Shown here: positions 53,279-63,341 of the stretch, in pieces
Layout: the number at the start of each line of letters is the position of its first letter
Numbering within the stretch: position 1 is the first letter of the stretch
Assembly (NCBI GenBank): GCA_903873905.1
Contig: CAIQQJ010000145.1
Location: 1-64,000 of the forward strand
Length of the DNA stretch: 64,000 nucleotides
DNA from: an uncultured Flavobacteriales bacterium
GTDB taxonomy: Bacteria > Bacteroidota > Bacteroidia > Palsa-965
Reading direction: 5' to 3'
Translations under genes and position numbers: made by a program
The notes under the pieces: generated by a model
Databases searched by the model: none
Seen by the model: the letters and a program-made list of their open reading frames with translations, nothing else
What the model was told of the DNA's origin: nothing

Positions 53279-54370
53279 TTATTTGACACATTCTTTTAGA
53301 AATTCCGTTGCGTCCGGATTTCCCAATTGTGATGCTCTTCCAAAATCCTTACAGGCTTTTCCACTGTCTTTCATTTCACGTTCAAGCAAAGCACGACGGT
53401 AATAAGCTTCAGGGTCAGAAGGGCGAAGTGAAATTGCCTGACCATAATCGTAAATGGCTGAAGTCTGTTGATTTTTTCTTTCGCAACATTGAGCACGAAA
53501 AACATAAGCATCATAATTCATAGGATCTCTTGTAATGGTCTTTGTAAGAAAGTCGAAAGCCTTTTCAAAATTTTCAAGATTGAAATAATACACTCCCAAT
53601 TGGTAATAACCATCAGGATTAGTTGGAGAAAGTTCTGTTGCTTTCGTGAAATCTTCTAGCGCTTGTTCATTTTTCTTCAACCCTTCATAAGCTTGACCAC
53701 GTTTTGAATAATAGGCGCCAGAATCTGTACAAAGAGCAATGGCCTGATTCAACGAAACAATTGCCTCATCATATTTACGAAGTGTAAGATTAGAACATCC
53801 ATCTTTATAATGTTGCTGAGCTGTATTCCAACAAAAGTTGTCATCAAATGCAACTTTTGCCTTCTCACTTCCAAGTGATGCGGCTTTGCTCATATCAATA
53901 CAAGCATTTTCCCTGTTGTCTTTAGAATTGATAATCAATGCACGTTGGTAATAGGCATCAGCAAATGAACTGTTCAAACAAATTGCAATACCCAAATCAG
54001 GTGTTGCTTCTACCTTTTTCATCAATGAAACATTGCACATGGCACGGCCATAATACAATTTCGCCCAATCGGAATAATTCTTTTTCACTTCATCCTGATT
54101 CTGATTTGCTTTCTCAAACTCACTCATCTTATCATAATCAGTTTTGAGTTTGACAATCCTTTGCACATCCGCATCAATCTTGGTGATCTCGGTGGTGTAA
54201 TCAGCAATCGCACCAGTGAAATCGCCCTTGTCGCGTTTCATATCACCAGAAGCAGACGGACCTGAATAAACAACGGTCTGTTTTGAAGGAGGAGTTTGTG
54301 CCTTTAAGTCAGAAACAAAAATGTTCAAACCGACAAAAACAGAAATGAGAAGTAAGTAATTCTTATTCAT
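53279..54370 (-). CDS. Exported TPR-repeat protein
   Basis: 363 residues with a signal peptide (LISVFVGLNIFVSDLKAQ). Eight or so TPR-like units cover residues ~45-355 ('DAYYQRALIINSKDNRENACIDM', cut here to 'ADAYYQRALI'; 'GAYYSKRGQAYEGLKKNEQAL'; 'DPEAYYRRALLE'). It is a periplasmic or envelope scaffold; the partner is unknown. It has a good promoter upstream. Confidence 0.85.
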   Translation of the reverse strand: MNKNYLLLISVFVGLNIFVSDLKAQTPPSKQTVVYSGPSASGDMKRDKGDFTGAIADYTTEITKIDADVQRIVKLKTDYDKMSEFEKANQNQDEVKKNYSDWAKLYYGRAMCNVSLMKKVEATPDLGIAICLNSSFADAYYQRALIINSKDNRENACIDMSKAASLGSEKAKVAFDDNFCWNTAQQHYKDGCSNLTLRKYDEAIVSLNQAIALCTDSGAYYSKRGQAYEGLKKNEQALEDFTKATELSPTNPDGYYQLGVYYFNLENFEKAFDFLTKTITRDPMNYDAYVFRAQCCERKNQQTSAIYDYGQAISLRPSDPEAYYRRALLEREMKDSGKACKDFGRASQLGNPDATEFLKECVK

Positions 54371-54393
54371 GCAATTAGTTTTAAATTATGGGA

Positions 54394-54425
54394 CAAAGCT
54401 ATTCAAATTCAGCCAATCAGGAAAA
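54394..54425 (-). promoter_or_regulatory. Promoter of the TPR protein gene
   Basis: On the minus strand TAGCTTTG (-7, plus-strand CAAAGCTA at 54394-54401) has a TTTT -33 box (plus AAAA at 54422-54425) with a 20-base spacer. The start would give a leader of about 17 bases to the ATG at 54370. Confidence 0.6.
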
Positions 54426-54495
54426 ACTGTAATGGTCTTTCAGCAAAATGCATGGACGTTATTCTGAAAGAACCATGCCAATTTTGAAAATCAGC

Positions 54496-56283
54496 TCACA
54501 TCCTTTCTGGAACATCAATTCCAAGCATGTTAAAAGCGGATTTAATAGTCCTCGCAACCGAAATAGAAAGTGCCAAGCGGAAATCTCTAAGTGCTCCATT
54601 TTCCTCCTTTAACACTGGACAAACATCATAAAACTGATTGAAAGTTTTCGCCAATTCATAAGTGAAATTCGCAATCAATGCGGGCGACAATTCTTTGGCG
54701 GCATCAGCAATTGATTTTGGAAAACCGAAAAGATGTTTAATCAATTCTTTTTCTTTGGGATGGATGGCGACTGACAAATCTAATTGGGGAATTTCTTTCA
54801 ATTCTGATTTTTTCCAAATGCTGCGAATCCGCGCATGCGTGTATTGTATGAAAGGGCCTGTGTTACCATGCAGGTCAATGCTTTCTTTGGGGTCAAAAAG
54901 CATTTTCTTTTTTGGATCAACTTTTAGGATAAAATATTTCAATGCTGCCATTCCAATCATATGGGAAAGTGCGGCCTTTTCGGTTTCACTCATTCCCTCC
55001 ACCAAACCTTTTTGTTCCGACAATTCCAAGGCATCATTCTCCATCTTCTCAATCAAATCATCCGCGTCAACAACAGTTCCTTCACGCGATTTCATTTTCC
55101 CTTCTGGTAATTCCACCATTCCATAGGACAAGTGATAAAGACCTTTCGCCCAATCATAACCCAATTTCTCCAAACACATTTTCAAAACCTTGAAATGATA
55201 GTCCTGTTCATTTCCAACAGTGTAAACCAATTTTTCAAATGGAAATTCTTTGTGCCGTTCAACTGCAGTTCCCAAATCCTGCGTCATATAAACTGAGGTG
55301 CCATCGCTACGCAATAAAACTTTCTCATCTAGTTTCTCTGCGGTAAGGTCAATTATTACAGCTCCATCAGCACGCTTCACAAAAACATTTTTTTTCAGAC
55401 CTTCTTCAATAATTTCTTTTCCAAGAATGTAAGTATTGGATTCGTAATAGATTTTATCAAATTCAACACCGAGCTTTTCATACGTTTTCGCAAACCCATC
55501 ATAAACCCACCCATTCATTTTTGACCACAATTCTTTTACCTCTGTATCACCAGCTTCCCATTTCTGAAGCATTTCCTGTGCTTCCAAAATCAGAGGTGCA
55601 TTTTTTTCCGCTTCCTCAGCACTTTTTCCACTTGATTTTAGACTTTCTATTTGGGACTTATAGTGTTTATCAAATTCAACATAATATTTCCCTACCAAAT
55701 GATCCCCTTTCAGTCCGCTTAGTTCAGGGGTTTCGCCATTTCCCCACTTTTGCCAGGCCAACATGCTCTTACAAATGTGAATTCCCCGGTCATTGACCAG
55801 ATTAACCATCATAACATTATTCCCATCCGCCTTTAGTATCTGACTAACAGAATAACCCAAGAGGTTGTTGCGGACATGACCTAAATGAAGTGGTTTATTG
55901 GTGTTGGGTGAACTGTATTCAACCATCACAAGGGGCGCGGATGGCACTAGTTTTTTTATTCCAAACGTATCGTCTTTTACAATTTCCTTGAATTGTTCCT
56001 TCCAAAAGTCATCGGTAAAGACCAAATTAAGGAAACCCTTGACCACATTATAGCTTTCTATTTCAGTAACGGAATTCTTTAGGAAATCGCCAATTATTTG
56101 CCCCGTCTGTTCCGGCCCTTTGCCAGCCAGCTTTACATAGGGGAAAACAACCAATGTAATATCACCTTCAAACTGGGGATTTGTATTGCTGAATAAAATA
56201 GTTGAAGGGTCAATTTTTGAACCAAAAAGGTTCTCAATGGCATTTGTAACCGGTATGGAAAGTAGAGATTCTAGAGATTGCAT
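54496..56283 (-). CDS. argS: Arginyl-tRNA synthetase
   Basis: 595 residues, full length for the family. A class I synthetase: HLGH (HIGH motif) at 133-136, KMKSR (KMSKS variant) at 396-400, an N-terminal Arg-tRNA synthetase-specific domain (residues ~1-115) and a C-terminal anticodon-binding helical domain. It charges tRNA-Arg. It lies 3 bases after arginase on the same strand, so they should be co-transcribed. Confidence 0.97.
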   Translation of the reverse strand: MQSLESLLSIPVTNAIENLFGSKIDPSTILFSNTNPQFEGDITLVVFPYVKLAGKGPEQTGQIIGDFLKNSVTEIESYNVVKGFLNLVFTDDFWKEQFKEIVKDDTFGIKKLVPSAPLVMVEYSSPNTNKPLHLGHVRNNLLGYSVSQILKADGNNVMMVNLVNDRGIHICKSMLAWQKWGNGETPELSGLKGDHLVGKYYVEFDKHYKSQIESLKSSGKSAEEAEKNAPLILEAQEMLQKWEAGDTEVKELWSKMNGWVYDGFAKTYEKLGVEFDKIYYESNTYILGKEIIEEGLKKNVFVKRADGAVIIDLTAEKLDEKVLLRSDGTSVYMTQDLGTAVERHKEFPFEKLVYTVGNEQDYHFKVLKMCLEKLGYDWAKGLYHLSYGMVELPEGKMKSREGTVVDADDLIEKMENDALELSEQKGLVEGMSETEKAALSHMIGMAALKYFILKVDPKKKMLFDPKESIDLHGNTGPFIQYTHARIRSIWKKSELKEIPQLDLSVAIHPKEKELIKHLFGFPKSIADAAKELSPALIANFTYELAKTFNQFYDVCPVLKEENGALRDFRLALSISVARTIKSAFNMLGIDVPERM

Positions 56284-56286
56284 AAA

Positions 56287-57237
56287 TTAATTGGTAAGTT
56301 GAGCTACTACTTTGGTGAGGATTTCAAAAGTGTTTTCGGCCATTAAATTCTCCTTATCAAGTGTTGGATTGACTTCGCAGACTTCAAAACAACAAACTTT
56401 CTCATTCTGAATAAGTCTCACCAATAAGGAACCCGCTTCTTTTTCAGTTATTCCGTTTCTAACCGGTGTTCCTGTTCCCTTAGAAATGGAGGAGTCCATA
56501 CAATCCACATCAAATGAAATGTATATAAGGCTACACTGGTTTAAGTGGGATAAAGTATCGCGTGCAATTCGCTCAACTCCATGTCGCTTCACTTCCGCCG
56601 TGGTGAACATTTTAACATGATGTTTCTTAAGTAGCGATGTTTCTTCTGGTTCGACATCGCGAACACCAATATAAACAAGGTCGCGATAATTGATTTTTGG
56701 AACAATTCCCCCTATTTCTTTCAACTTTTTCCAATGTTCCACGGTCTCTTTATCGGGCTTATTCATCTTATTCCCAATGTTGTCTTCGGCTAAAGATGCC
56801 GCAATCGGCATGCCATGGAGATTGCCAGAAGGGGAGGTCCATGGAGAATGAATATCAGCATGAGCATCAATCCAAATCACACCAAGTCTAGCTTTTGGAT
56901 AAGCCATTCTGATCCCGGCAATGGTCCCTCCAGCCGTACTATGATCGCCAGCTAGTATCAAAGGGAAGCCATTTGACTTAAGTGTTTTTTGAACTTCAAG
57001 CCCAATTCTATCATACATCGTTATTAAACCCTTGATCCTCTTGGCATAAGGACTTCCTGGCGATTCAAAAAGGAGATGATTCTCATTTTTAATTTCGACC
57101 GTTTCAAAGGTTTTAAACATATTGGAACCATAGTCCAAAGCCGCAATTTTAATGGCATCTACGCCAAGACTGGCACCTCGCGTACCAGCCCCAATTTCGG
57201 ACTTCACTTCAACGAACTTTATTTTTCGATTTGCCAT
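56287..57237 (-). CDS. rocF: Arginase
   Basis: 316 residues. Manganese ligands lie in 'GDHS' (97-100), 'DAHAD' (124-128) and 'DVDCMD' (243-248); 'SGNLHGMPIA' is the arginase-specific loop that distinguishes it from agmatinase. It hydrolyses arginine to ornithine and urea. It is the first gene of the arginase-argS operon and is divergent from the arginine decarboxylase gene across ~100 bases. Confidence 0.92.
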   Translation of the reverse strand: MANRKIKFVEVKSEIGAGTRGASLGVDAIKIAALDYGSNMFKTFETVEIKNENHLLFESPGSPYAKRIKGLITMYDRIGLEVQKTLKSNGFPLILAGDHSTAGGTIAGIRMAYPKARLGVIWIDAHADIHSPWTSPSGNLHGMPIAASLAEDNIGNKMNKPDKETVEHWKKLKEIGGIVPKINYRDLVYIGVRDVEPEETSLLKKHHVKMFTTAEVKRHGVERIARDTLSHLNQCSLIYISFDVDCMDSSISKGTGTPVRNGITEKEAGSLLVRLIQNEKVCCFEVCEVNPTLDKENLMAENTFEILTKVVAQLTN

Positions 57238-57252
57238 GATTTAGGCGTTTTA

Positions 57253-57286
57253 TTGACATATTTTTAATCCAAGTCACTTACATTTG
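57253..57286 (+). promoter_or_regulatory. Promoter of the arginine decarboxylase gene
   Basis: TTG at 57253-57255 and TACATTTG at 57279-57286 (-7 consensus TAnnTTTG) with a 23-base spacer. Transcription should begin near 57292, giving a ~48-base leader to the ATG at 57341 and supporting that start over the one at 57293. Confidence 0.55.
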
Positions 57287-57340
57287 CATAACATGTATAC
57301 AAGTAACTCACCCGCTTCACAGAAAGCACATTCGGTAGCG

Positions 57341-58738
57341 ATGGAAAACACCTACCAGAAGTTAATCGAACAGACGTTTAACTTTCCACAAGAAGGCTTC
57401 TCTGTTGCCGACAATGAACTGTATTTCAATGATATTCCCTTGATGGATATTATTAAAAAATATGGAACGCCATTGAAAATCACTTATCTGCCAAAAATTA
57501 GTCAACAGATCCAAAAAGCCAAACGCTTATTTAATGTCGCAATGGCCAAAGTGGATTACAAAGGTAGTTATACCTACTGTTATTGCACTAAAAGTTCCCA
57601 TTTTTCATTTGTTATGGAAGAAGCGTTGAAGAACGATATCCACATTGAAACTTCTTCGGCTTACGACATTTATATCATCAAGGAACTTTTCAAAAAAGGT
57701 TTAATAAAAAAAGACCGTTTTATTGTTTGTAATGGATACAAACGCAAACAATACCAGCAGCTCATTACTGAATTAGCAAATGACGGCTTTAATGTACTTC
57801 CTGTTCTGGACAACAAAACTGAAATCGATTATTACTCGAAGAATATCAAAGCACCAAAAATGAAAATTGGTATTCGGATTGCGTCTGAGGAAGAACCTAA
57901 TTTTCAGTTTTACACTTCACGTTTGGGAATACGCCATAGTGAGATTGTCCAATACTACAAGGATAAAATTCTCAGCAATCCGAAATTTGAATTGAAGATG
58001 CTCCACTTCTTCATCAATACTGGAATCAAAGACACCATCTATTATTGGACAGAATTGGCCAAGTGCATGAAAGTATATTGGGAATTAAAAAGCATTTGCC
58101 CAACACTTGATTCATTGAACATCGGAGGAGGAATGCCTATAAAAACATCTTTGGGTTTCGAATACGATTATGAATACATGATTGAAGAAATCATTTCTCA
58201 AATCAAGAATTTCTGCGACAATAATGATATTCCAGAGCCGAATATTTTTACTGAATTCGGATCTTTCACTGTAAGCGAAAGCGGTGCTGCCCTTTATTCT
58301 GTTGTTGACATTAAGCTCCAGAATGATCGAGAGCTTTGGTATATGATTGACAGTTCCTTCATCACCACTTTGCCAGATACATGGGGAATAAATCAGCGCT
58401 TCATTTTGCTTGCAATTAACAATTGGGAAAGGGAATATCAACCTGTCAATTTGGGTGGACTTACCTGTGATAGCATGGACTATTACAATACGGAAGCGCA
58501 TGCCAACAATGTCTATCTTCCCAAATTAAATCCAAATGCCAAAGACCCGCTTTACATTGGATTTTTCCATACTGGTGCTTATCAAGAATCACTAGGTGGC
58601 TATGGTGGAATTCAACACTGCTTGATGCCTGCTCCGAAACATGTCATTATTGACAGAGATGAAGACGGTGAAATTACAACCAGATTATTCGCCAAAGAGC
58701 AGAGTTATAAATCAATGTTGAAGACTTTGGGTTATTAG
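57341..58738 (+). CDS. speA: Arginine decarboxylase, PLP-dependent group IV type
   Basis: 465 residues from ATG 57341 (in-frame TTG 57284 and ATG 57293 upstream). The start 'MENTYQKLIEQTFNFPQEGF' is the usual one for Bacteroidota homologues, and the promoter at 57279 fits it. An alanine-racemase-like PLP barrel covers residues ~40-320; 'YCYCTKSSHFSFVMEEALK' carries the PLP-linked Lys, 'LNIGGGMPI' and 'FTEFGSFTVSESGAAL' are cofactor contacts, and a C-terminal beta-domain follows with 'GGLTCDSMDYYN' (catalytic Cys). It makes agmatine from arginine for polyamines. It competes with the divergently coded arginase for the same substrate. Confidence 0.9.
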   Translation: MENTYQKLIEQTFNFPQEGFSVADNELYFNDIPLMDIIKKYGTPLKITYLPKISQQIQKAKRLFNVAMAKVDYKGSYTYCYCTKSSHFSFVMEEALKNDIHIETSSAYDIYIIKELFKKGLIKKDRFIVCNGYKRKQYQQLITELANDGFNVLPVLDNKTEIDYYSKNIKAPKMKIGIRIASEEEPNFQFYTSRLGIRHSEIVQYYKDKILSNPKFELKMLHFFINTGIKDTIYYWTELAKCMKVYWELKSICPTLDSLNIGGGMPIKTSLGFEYDYEYMIEEIISQIKNFCDNNDIPEPNIFTEFGSFTVSESGAALYSVVDIKLQNDRELWYMIDSSFITTLPDTWGINQRFILLAINNWEREYQPVNLGGLTCDSMDYYNTEAHANNVYLPKLNPNAKDPLYIGFFHTGAYQESLGGYGGIQHCLMPAPKHVIIDRDEDGEITTRLFAKEQSYKSMLKTLGY

Positions 58739-58905
58739 AATTCCCCAATTTATAGTTATGATTTGATGCGGCTGATTTATCGAATCAAAAAAAACAGCAA
58801 TTCGTAATTCCCTCATTGCACATCATTTAAAATTAATCTTTACCTTGCCCATCCGATGAAATAAATCTGTTTTAATAGAACTGATTTATTTCGAAGAAGA
58901 ATGAT

Positions 58906-59631
58906 ATGAAAACCAGTTTAACCCCAACAATTTGCCTTTTTTTCCTTGCATTGCTTTTGCTAACTCAGGCATGCACTGGGATATTCAAAAAAGACATCAA
59001 AGAAGGCATAATTGAATTCAAAGCAGAAGCGGTGGATTCAAAAGAGCATGCCTCCATGACCGTTCCGGATAAGATGATTGTGAAATTCAAAAACGATTTT
59101 TCAGCAGCAGAACTGGAAGCTGGATTGGGATTTGCCAAAATGAAATTCATATCCGATCCTGTCAAAAAACAGTTTAGATCCCAAGTTTTCTTTTTTGAGA
59201 AGAAGCAAAGCACTATGAATTTGGCAGAAGTTCAAAAAACAAATTATTACCTACCAGATTACGATGTTGTTTATGGAAATACAACAAAAGAATTTGCGGG
59301 ATACAAATGCAGAAATGCAACGATTAAATTCAAGGACGGAACACCTTCTTATGATGTTTGGTTTACAAAAGATATCGGAATAAAAAACCCTAATTGGTCC
59401 AACGCTTATTACAAAATAGATGGTGTGCTAATGGATTACCGCTTGAGAAAGTATGGATTGGAATTGCATTTTACTGCAACTAGCGTATCCCCAGCAACAA
59501 TAGATGATGCATATTTTACAATTCCTGCAGAATTTGAACCCGTAAAGAATTCAGAATTGGAGAATATGTTTGAAGGTTTCTATTCGAGTATAAAACCAAA
59601 ATCGAGCAATTATTCCCTCGCTAGCCTTTAA
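58906..59631 (+). CDS. Lipoprotein with GLPGLI/DUF4412-like domain
   Basis: 241 residues. Lipobox LTQAC (Cys-23). The mature part has 'FAGYKCRNATIKFKDGTPSYDVWFTKDIGI' (recognised sub-motif 'FAGYKCRNATI'), 'YYKIDGVLMDYRL' and 'DDAYFTIPAEFEP', matching the layout of GLPGLI/DUF4412 Bacteroidota lipoproteins. The function is unknown. It ends in a strong terminator. Confidence 0.78.
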   Translation: MKTSLTPTICLFFLALLLLTQACTGIFKKDIKEGIIEFKAEAVDSKEHASMTVPDKMIVKFKNDFSAAELEAGLGFAKMKFISDPVKKQFRSQVFFFEKKQSTMNLAEVQKTNYYLPDYDVVYGNTTKEFAGYKCRNATIKFKDGTPSYDVWFTKDIGIKNPNWSNAYYKIDGVLMDYRLRKYGLELHFTATSVSPATIDDAYFTIPAEFEPVKNSELENMFEGFYSSIKPKSSNYSLASL

Positions 59632-59653
59632 TTTTCAATCCAATTTCGCCTCT

Positions 59654-59679
59654 AAAAGCCTCTATTTGGAGGCTTTTTT
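59654..59679 (+). terminator. Rho-independent terminator after the 58906 gene
   Basis: AAAAGCCTC / GAGGCTTTT, 9-bp perfect stem, 6-base loop, followed by TT. It lies 22 bases after the stop. Confidence 0.88.
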
Positions 59680-59741
59680 GTTTAAACACCGTTTCGTTCA
59701 TAACATTTCAAGTTCACAGAGACCTCCGCAATGGCTTTCCC

Positions 59742-59749
59742 TATTTTTG
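59742..59749 (+). promoter_or_regulatory. Possible -7 box of the ftsK gene
   Basis: TATTTTTG fits TAnnTTTG, 45 bases before the ATG at 59794. No clear -33 box. Confidence 0.3.
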
Positions 59750-59793
59750 TTTAAATGGACTCCTTATGAGTTTGTTCGAAATGCAATTATAAA

Positions 59794-62469
59794 ATGGCCG
59801 AAAAGGAACCTGAGAAGAAAACAAACAAACTCCGAAACGAAGTAAAAGACCGTGTGGAGAGAAAACCTGTTTCGCTTACTGATATTGAAGAGCCGATAGA
59901 AAAGAAAGTCGAGAAAAATTCTTCAAAAAAATCAACATCGGAAAAAATCAATTCCATAAAAGAGGAATCGAAAGATGAGAAGAATCCTTCAACAGATTCT
60001 GTTCAGAAAAAAACTGAAAAAAAATCACCAAAACCTCCACGTGTCAATCCAGTTTCTGCATTCATTCAGCGCATTCGAGAAAATGAAAGACTGCATAAAC
60101 TTACTGGGGCTTTTCTTCTTTTCATCGTAACACCCTATCTCGCCGTAGCTTTTGCTTCTTACTTTTTCACTTGGCAGGCAGACCAGGACAAAGTGATGGG
60201 GCCATTGGGAACATTGTTTCTCTCCGACGTTCATGTAGACAATATTCTCGGAAAATTCGGCGCACTCATTTCACATTTTTTCATTCACAATTGTTTTGGC
60301 GCAACCTCCTTTTTCTTCCCATTAATCTCTTTTGTTGCAGGATTAAGATTACTCACTGAAATAAAAATCCTGCCTATTGGAAAAACTTTTCGTCTAGGAT
60401 TATTTTTCATGCTCTTCGGTTCTGTCGCACTTGGATTTATTTTTCGCGATGCCTTTTTTTATATCGGAGGCGTGTTCGGATTTGAAGTCAGTTCTTACTT
60501 GAATGAAGTTGTTGGTCCACTTGGAACAGGATTTTTATTGTTTTTTGTTTTTCTTTCCTGGCTAATAATTTCTTTCAATGTTTCTTTCAAGCTTTTTTCA
60601 AAAAAGCCTTTACCTGTTGTGTTGGATGAAACTATTATTGAGGAACCGCTTGAATTGCGCAACACGCTTTTAACAAATGAAGAAGACGAAGAAAACATTG
60701 ACCCATCAGAAGTTCCCGAACCTATCTTGGTAAATCCTATTGATGAAATTGATAATGGTGAATGGGACAAAGTGGTTGCAGAAAAAGTGATTCCAAATCC
60801 AACCATTGTTCCAGTCGAAACAGTGACTACTGATTTAACTTCCGGAGGCGACATTCAATTTACAGTTGAGAAAAAAGAAGAAGGAGGAGAATTAAGTGCA
60901 GATGAAATTGGCGCAAAGGCAGAAGATCTCGTCCGTGAATTTGGTGAGTATGACCCAACACTTGATCTTTCAGGATATCAGTTCCCTCCTATTGATTTAT
61001 TGGAAAGTTATGGTGGCGGAAAAGAGCCTAATGTAAATACAGAAGAGCTTACACTGAACAAAAATCGAATCGTTGAGACACTTGGAAATTATGGAATCGC
61101 CATTGACAAAATCAAGGCAACCATTGGGCCAACGGTAACACTTTACGAAATTATTCCTGCCGCAGGAGTTCGTATTTCCAAAATAAAAAACCTTGAGGAT
61201 GACATCGCATTGAGTTTATCCGCATTGGGAATTCGAATCATTGCTCCTATCCCTGGAAAAGGAACAATCGGAATTGAGGTCCCAAATTTGAATCCAGAAA
61301 TGGTTCCAATGCGCCATTTAATGGCTTCGGAAAAATTCCAGAATACAGGATTTGATTTGCCGGTTGCATTGGGAAAAACAATTTCAAACGAAATTTTCAT
61401 TGCAGATTTGGCGAAAATGCCCCATTTATTGATGGCGGGAGCAACAGGACAAGGGAAATCTGTTGGATTGAATGCAATTCTAGTTTCACTTCTTTATAAA
61501 AAACATCCTGCGCAAATAAAATTTGTTCTCGTTGATCCGAAAAAAGTGGAATTGACATTATTCAACAAGATTGAAAGACATTTCCTTGCAAAACTTCCAG
61601 ATTCTGCTGAAGCAATTATTACGGATACAAAAAAAGTAGTGCACACTTTAAATTCGTTGTGCATTGAAATGGATTCTAGGTACGATTTATTGAAAGATGC
61701 TGAAGTCAGAAATATCAAGGAATACAACGCTAAATTTATCCAACGAAAATTAAATCCGAACAATGGGCACAAGTATTTGCCTTACATCGTTCTTGTTGTC
61801 GATGAGTTTGCCGATTTAATCATGACTGCAGGTAAAGAAGTGGAAGCTCCAATAGCAAGACTTGCGCAATTGGCACGTGCGATAGGAATTCATTTGATCA
61901 TTGCTACACAAAGACCTTCGGTAAATATTATTACAGGAACAATTAAGGCCAATTTCCCTTCGAGAATTGCTTTCCGTGTCACTTCAAGAATCGACTCGAG
62001 AACCATTCTTGATTCAGGTGGTGCGGAACAATTAATTGGTAAAGGCGACATGCTTTATTCCACTGGTAACGATTTAATTCGCTTACAATGTGCTTTTGTG
62101 GATACGCCTGAAGTTGAAAAAATCACTTCATTTATTGGCGGACAGAAAGGTTATCCTGAAGCTTTCCAATTGCCAGAATTTATTGATGAAAATGAAACCA
62201 AACTGGAAATTGATGACGGCGATCGCGACTCCTTATTCGAAGATGCTGCACGAATAATTGTTAGTCACCAACAAGGCTCTGCTTCTTTGCTTCAACGGAA
62301 ACTAAAACTCGGGTACAATAGAGCGGGCAGAATTGTAGATCAATTGGAAGCAGCAGGAATAATTGGGCAATTTGAAGGAAGTAAAGCAAGAGAAGTTTTA
62401 ATCAAGGATCCTGTGACACTTGAGGAGAAACTTGCGGCCATGGCCAACAAGAAAAATGACCTTTTTTGA
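59794..62469 (+). CDS. ftsK: DNA translocase FtsK/SpoIIIE
   Basis: 891 residues. A charged Lys/Glu-rich N-terminus (~1-95) is followed by four membrane segments (~100-265), an acidic linker (~270-415) and the translocase motor (~425-800) with Walker A 'GATGQGKS' at 549-556 and 'VLVVDEFADLIM' (Walker B). The C-terminal gamma winged-helix domain ('EDAARIIVSHQQGSASLLQRK', ending 'GAKARE'-like 'GSKAREVLI') follows; it reads KOPS-type polarity sequences. It pumps chromosomal DNA at the septum. The N-terminal charged part is long but normal for Bacteroidota. Confidence 0.96.
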   Translation: MAEKEPEKKTNKLRNEVKDRVERKPVSLTDIEEPIEKKVEKNSSKKSTSEKINSIKEESKDEKNPSTDSVQKKTEKKSPKPPRVNPVSAFIQRIRENERLHKLTGAFLLFIVTPYLAVAFASYFFTWQADQDKVMGPLGTLFLSDVHVDNILGKFGALISHFFIHNCFGATSFFFPLISFVAGLRLLTEIKILPIGKTFRLGLFFMLFGSVALGFIFRDAFFYIGGVFGFEVSSYLNEVVGPLGTGFLLFFVFLSWLIISFNVSFKLFSKKPLPVVLDETIIEEPLELRNTLLTNEEDEENIDPSEVPEPILVNPIDEIDNGEWDKVVAEKVIPNPTIVPVETVTTDLTSGGDIQFTVEKKEEGGELSADEIGAKAEDLVREFGEYDPTLDLSGYQFPPIDLLESYGGGKEPNVNTEELTLNKNRIVETLGNYGIAIDKIKATIGPTVTLYEIIPAAGVRISKIKNLEDDIALSLSALGIRIIAPIPGKGTIGIEVPNLNPEMVPMRHLMASEKFQNTGFDLPVALGKTISNEIFIADLAKMPHLLMAGATGQGKSVGLNAILVSLLYKKHPAQIKFVLVDPKKVELTLFNKIERHFLAKLPDSAEAIITDTKKVVHTLNSLCIEMDSRYDLLKDAEVRNIKEYNAKFIQRKLNPNNGHKYLPYIVLVVDEFADLIMTAGKEVEAPIARLAQLARAIGIHLIIATQRPSVNIITGTIKANFPSRIAFRVTSRIDSRTILDSGGAEQLIGKGDMLYSTGNDLIRLQCAFVDTPEVEKITSFIGGQKGYPEAFQLPEFIDENETKLEIDDGDRDSLFEDAARIIVSHQQGSASLLQRKLKLGYNRAGRIVDQLEAAGIIGQFEGSKAREVLIKDPVTLEEKLAAMANKKNDLF

Positions 62470-62545
62470 GTTAACGGATAAACCTTGAATCTCAGTGGTT
62501 TCAATTACCGGTTTTACTAGAAATCCAAACAAACTAGTGGTTTCG

Positions 62546-62553
62546 TATCTTTG
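62546..62553 (+). promoter_or_regulatory. Probable -7 box of the lolA gene
   Basis: TATCTTTG fits TAnnTTTG; the predicted start leaves ~32 bases before the ATG at 62592. A 5-bp inverted repeat (ACTAG...CTAGT) lies immediately upstream and could be an operator. Confidence 0.45.
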
Positions 62554-62591
62554 GAACGCTTTTTGAAAGTACCGACTAAACAACACTACCA

Positions 62592-63311
62592 ATGACCATG
62601 AAGCCTTTTATTAAATCACTCTTTGCAATCCCCATTTTCCTTCTTGTTTTTCCAACAATAACAAAAGCCCAGGATCCAAATTACGATCCGAAAGCAAAAC
62701 TTATTCTGGATGACGTAAGCAAAACGGCAAAAGCCTACACTACTATTACCGCCACTTTTTCAATTACCATAAAAAAAGCGGACAATACTTCTGATGTGAA
62801 AAATGGAAGTATCATAATGAAAAGTGGCAAGTATAAAATCACCTTGGAAAACAAAGTGAAAGAGGTGATCAAAAAAGAGGAATACTATAACGATGGAAAA
62901 ACAACTTGGGTATATAGCGAAAAGGACAAAGAGGTAAATGTTGACAATTTTGATCCCAACAAAAAGAAGACGGAGAACTCCATTTCCCCAAATGATATTT
63001 TCACCATTCATGAAAAAGGTTTCAAGTACAAATTCATTAAGGAAGAAATACAAAATGGCAAAACGGTTCAATTGATAGATTTATACCCTGAAAAACCAGA
63101 CAAAAAAAATTATCACACCGTAAAACTGACGATTGACAAAGTGAAAAAACAAATCATCAATGTTGTTTTTCTCAATAAGGACGGAAGTACTACTACCTAC
63201 ACAGTAAAAACATTCACACCAAATCTTGACGTTCCCGATAGCACTTTTCAATTTGACATAAAAACACACCCAGGTGTTTCCGTTATTGATTTGCGTGATG
63301 ATGGAAAATAA
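62592..63311 (+). CDS. lolA: Outer-membrane lipoprotein carrier protein LolA
   Basis: 239 residues from ATG 62592 (ATG at 62598 is an alternative). A signal peptide (PIFLLVFPTITKAQ) is followed by the LolA/LppX half-barrel: 'TTITATFSITIKKAD', 'GSIIMKSGKYKITL', 'EEYYNDGKTTWVYSEKDKEV', 'TIDKVKKQIINVVFLNKDG'. LolA carries lipoproteins across the periplasm. It follows ftsK by 122 bases, a common Bacteroidota order. Confidence 0.9.
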   Translation: MTMKPFIKSLFAIPIFLLVFPTITKAQDPNYDPKAKLILDDVSKTAKAYTTITATFSITIKKADNTSDVKNGSIIMKSGKYKITLENKVKEVIKKEEYYNDGKTTWVYSEKDKEVNVDNFDPNKKKTENSISPNDIFTIHEKGFKYKFIKEEIQNGKTVQLIDLYPEKPDKKNYHTVKLTIDKVKKQIINVVFLNKDGSTTTYTVKTFTPNLDVPDSTFQFDIKTHPGVSVIDLRDDGK

Positions 63312-63341
63312 GGATTGTTGATTTTAGATTATTTATTTGAT

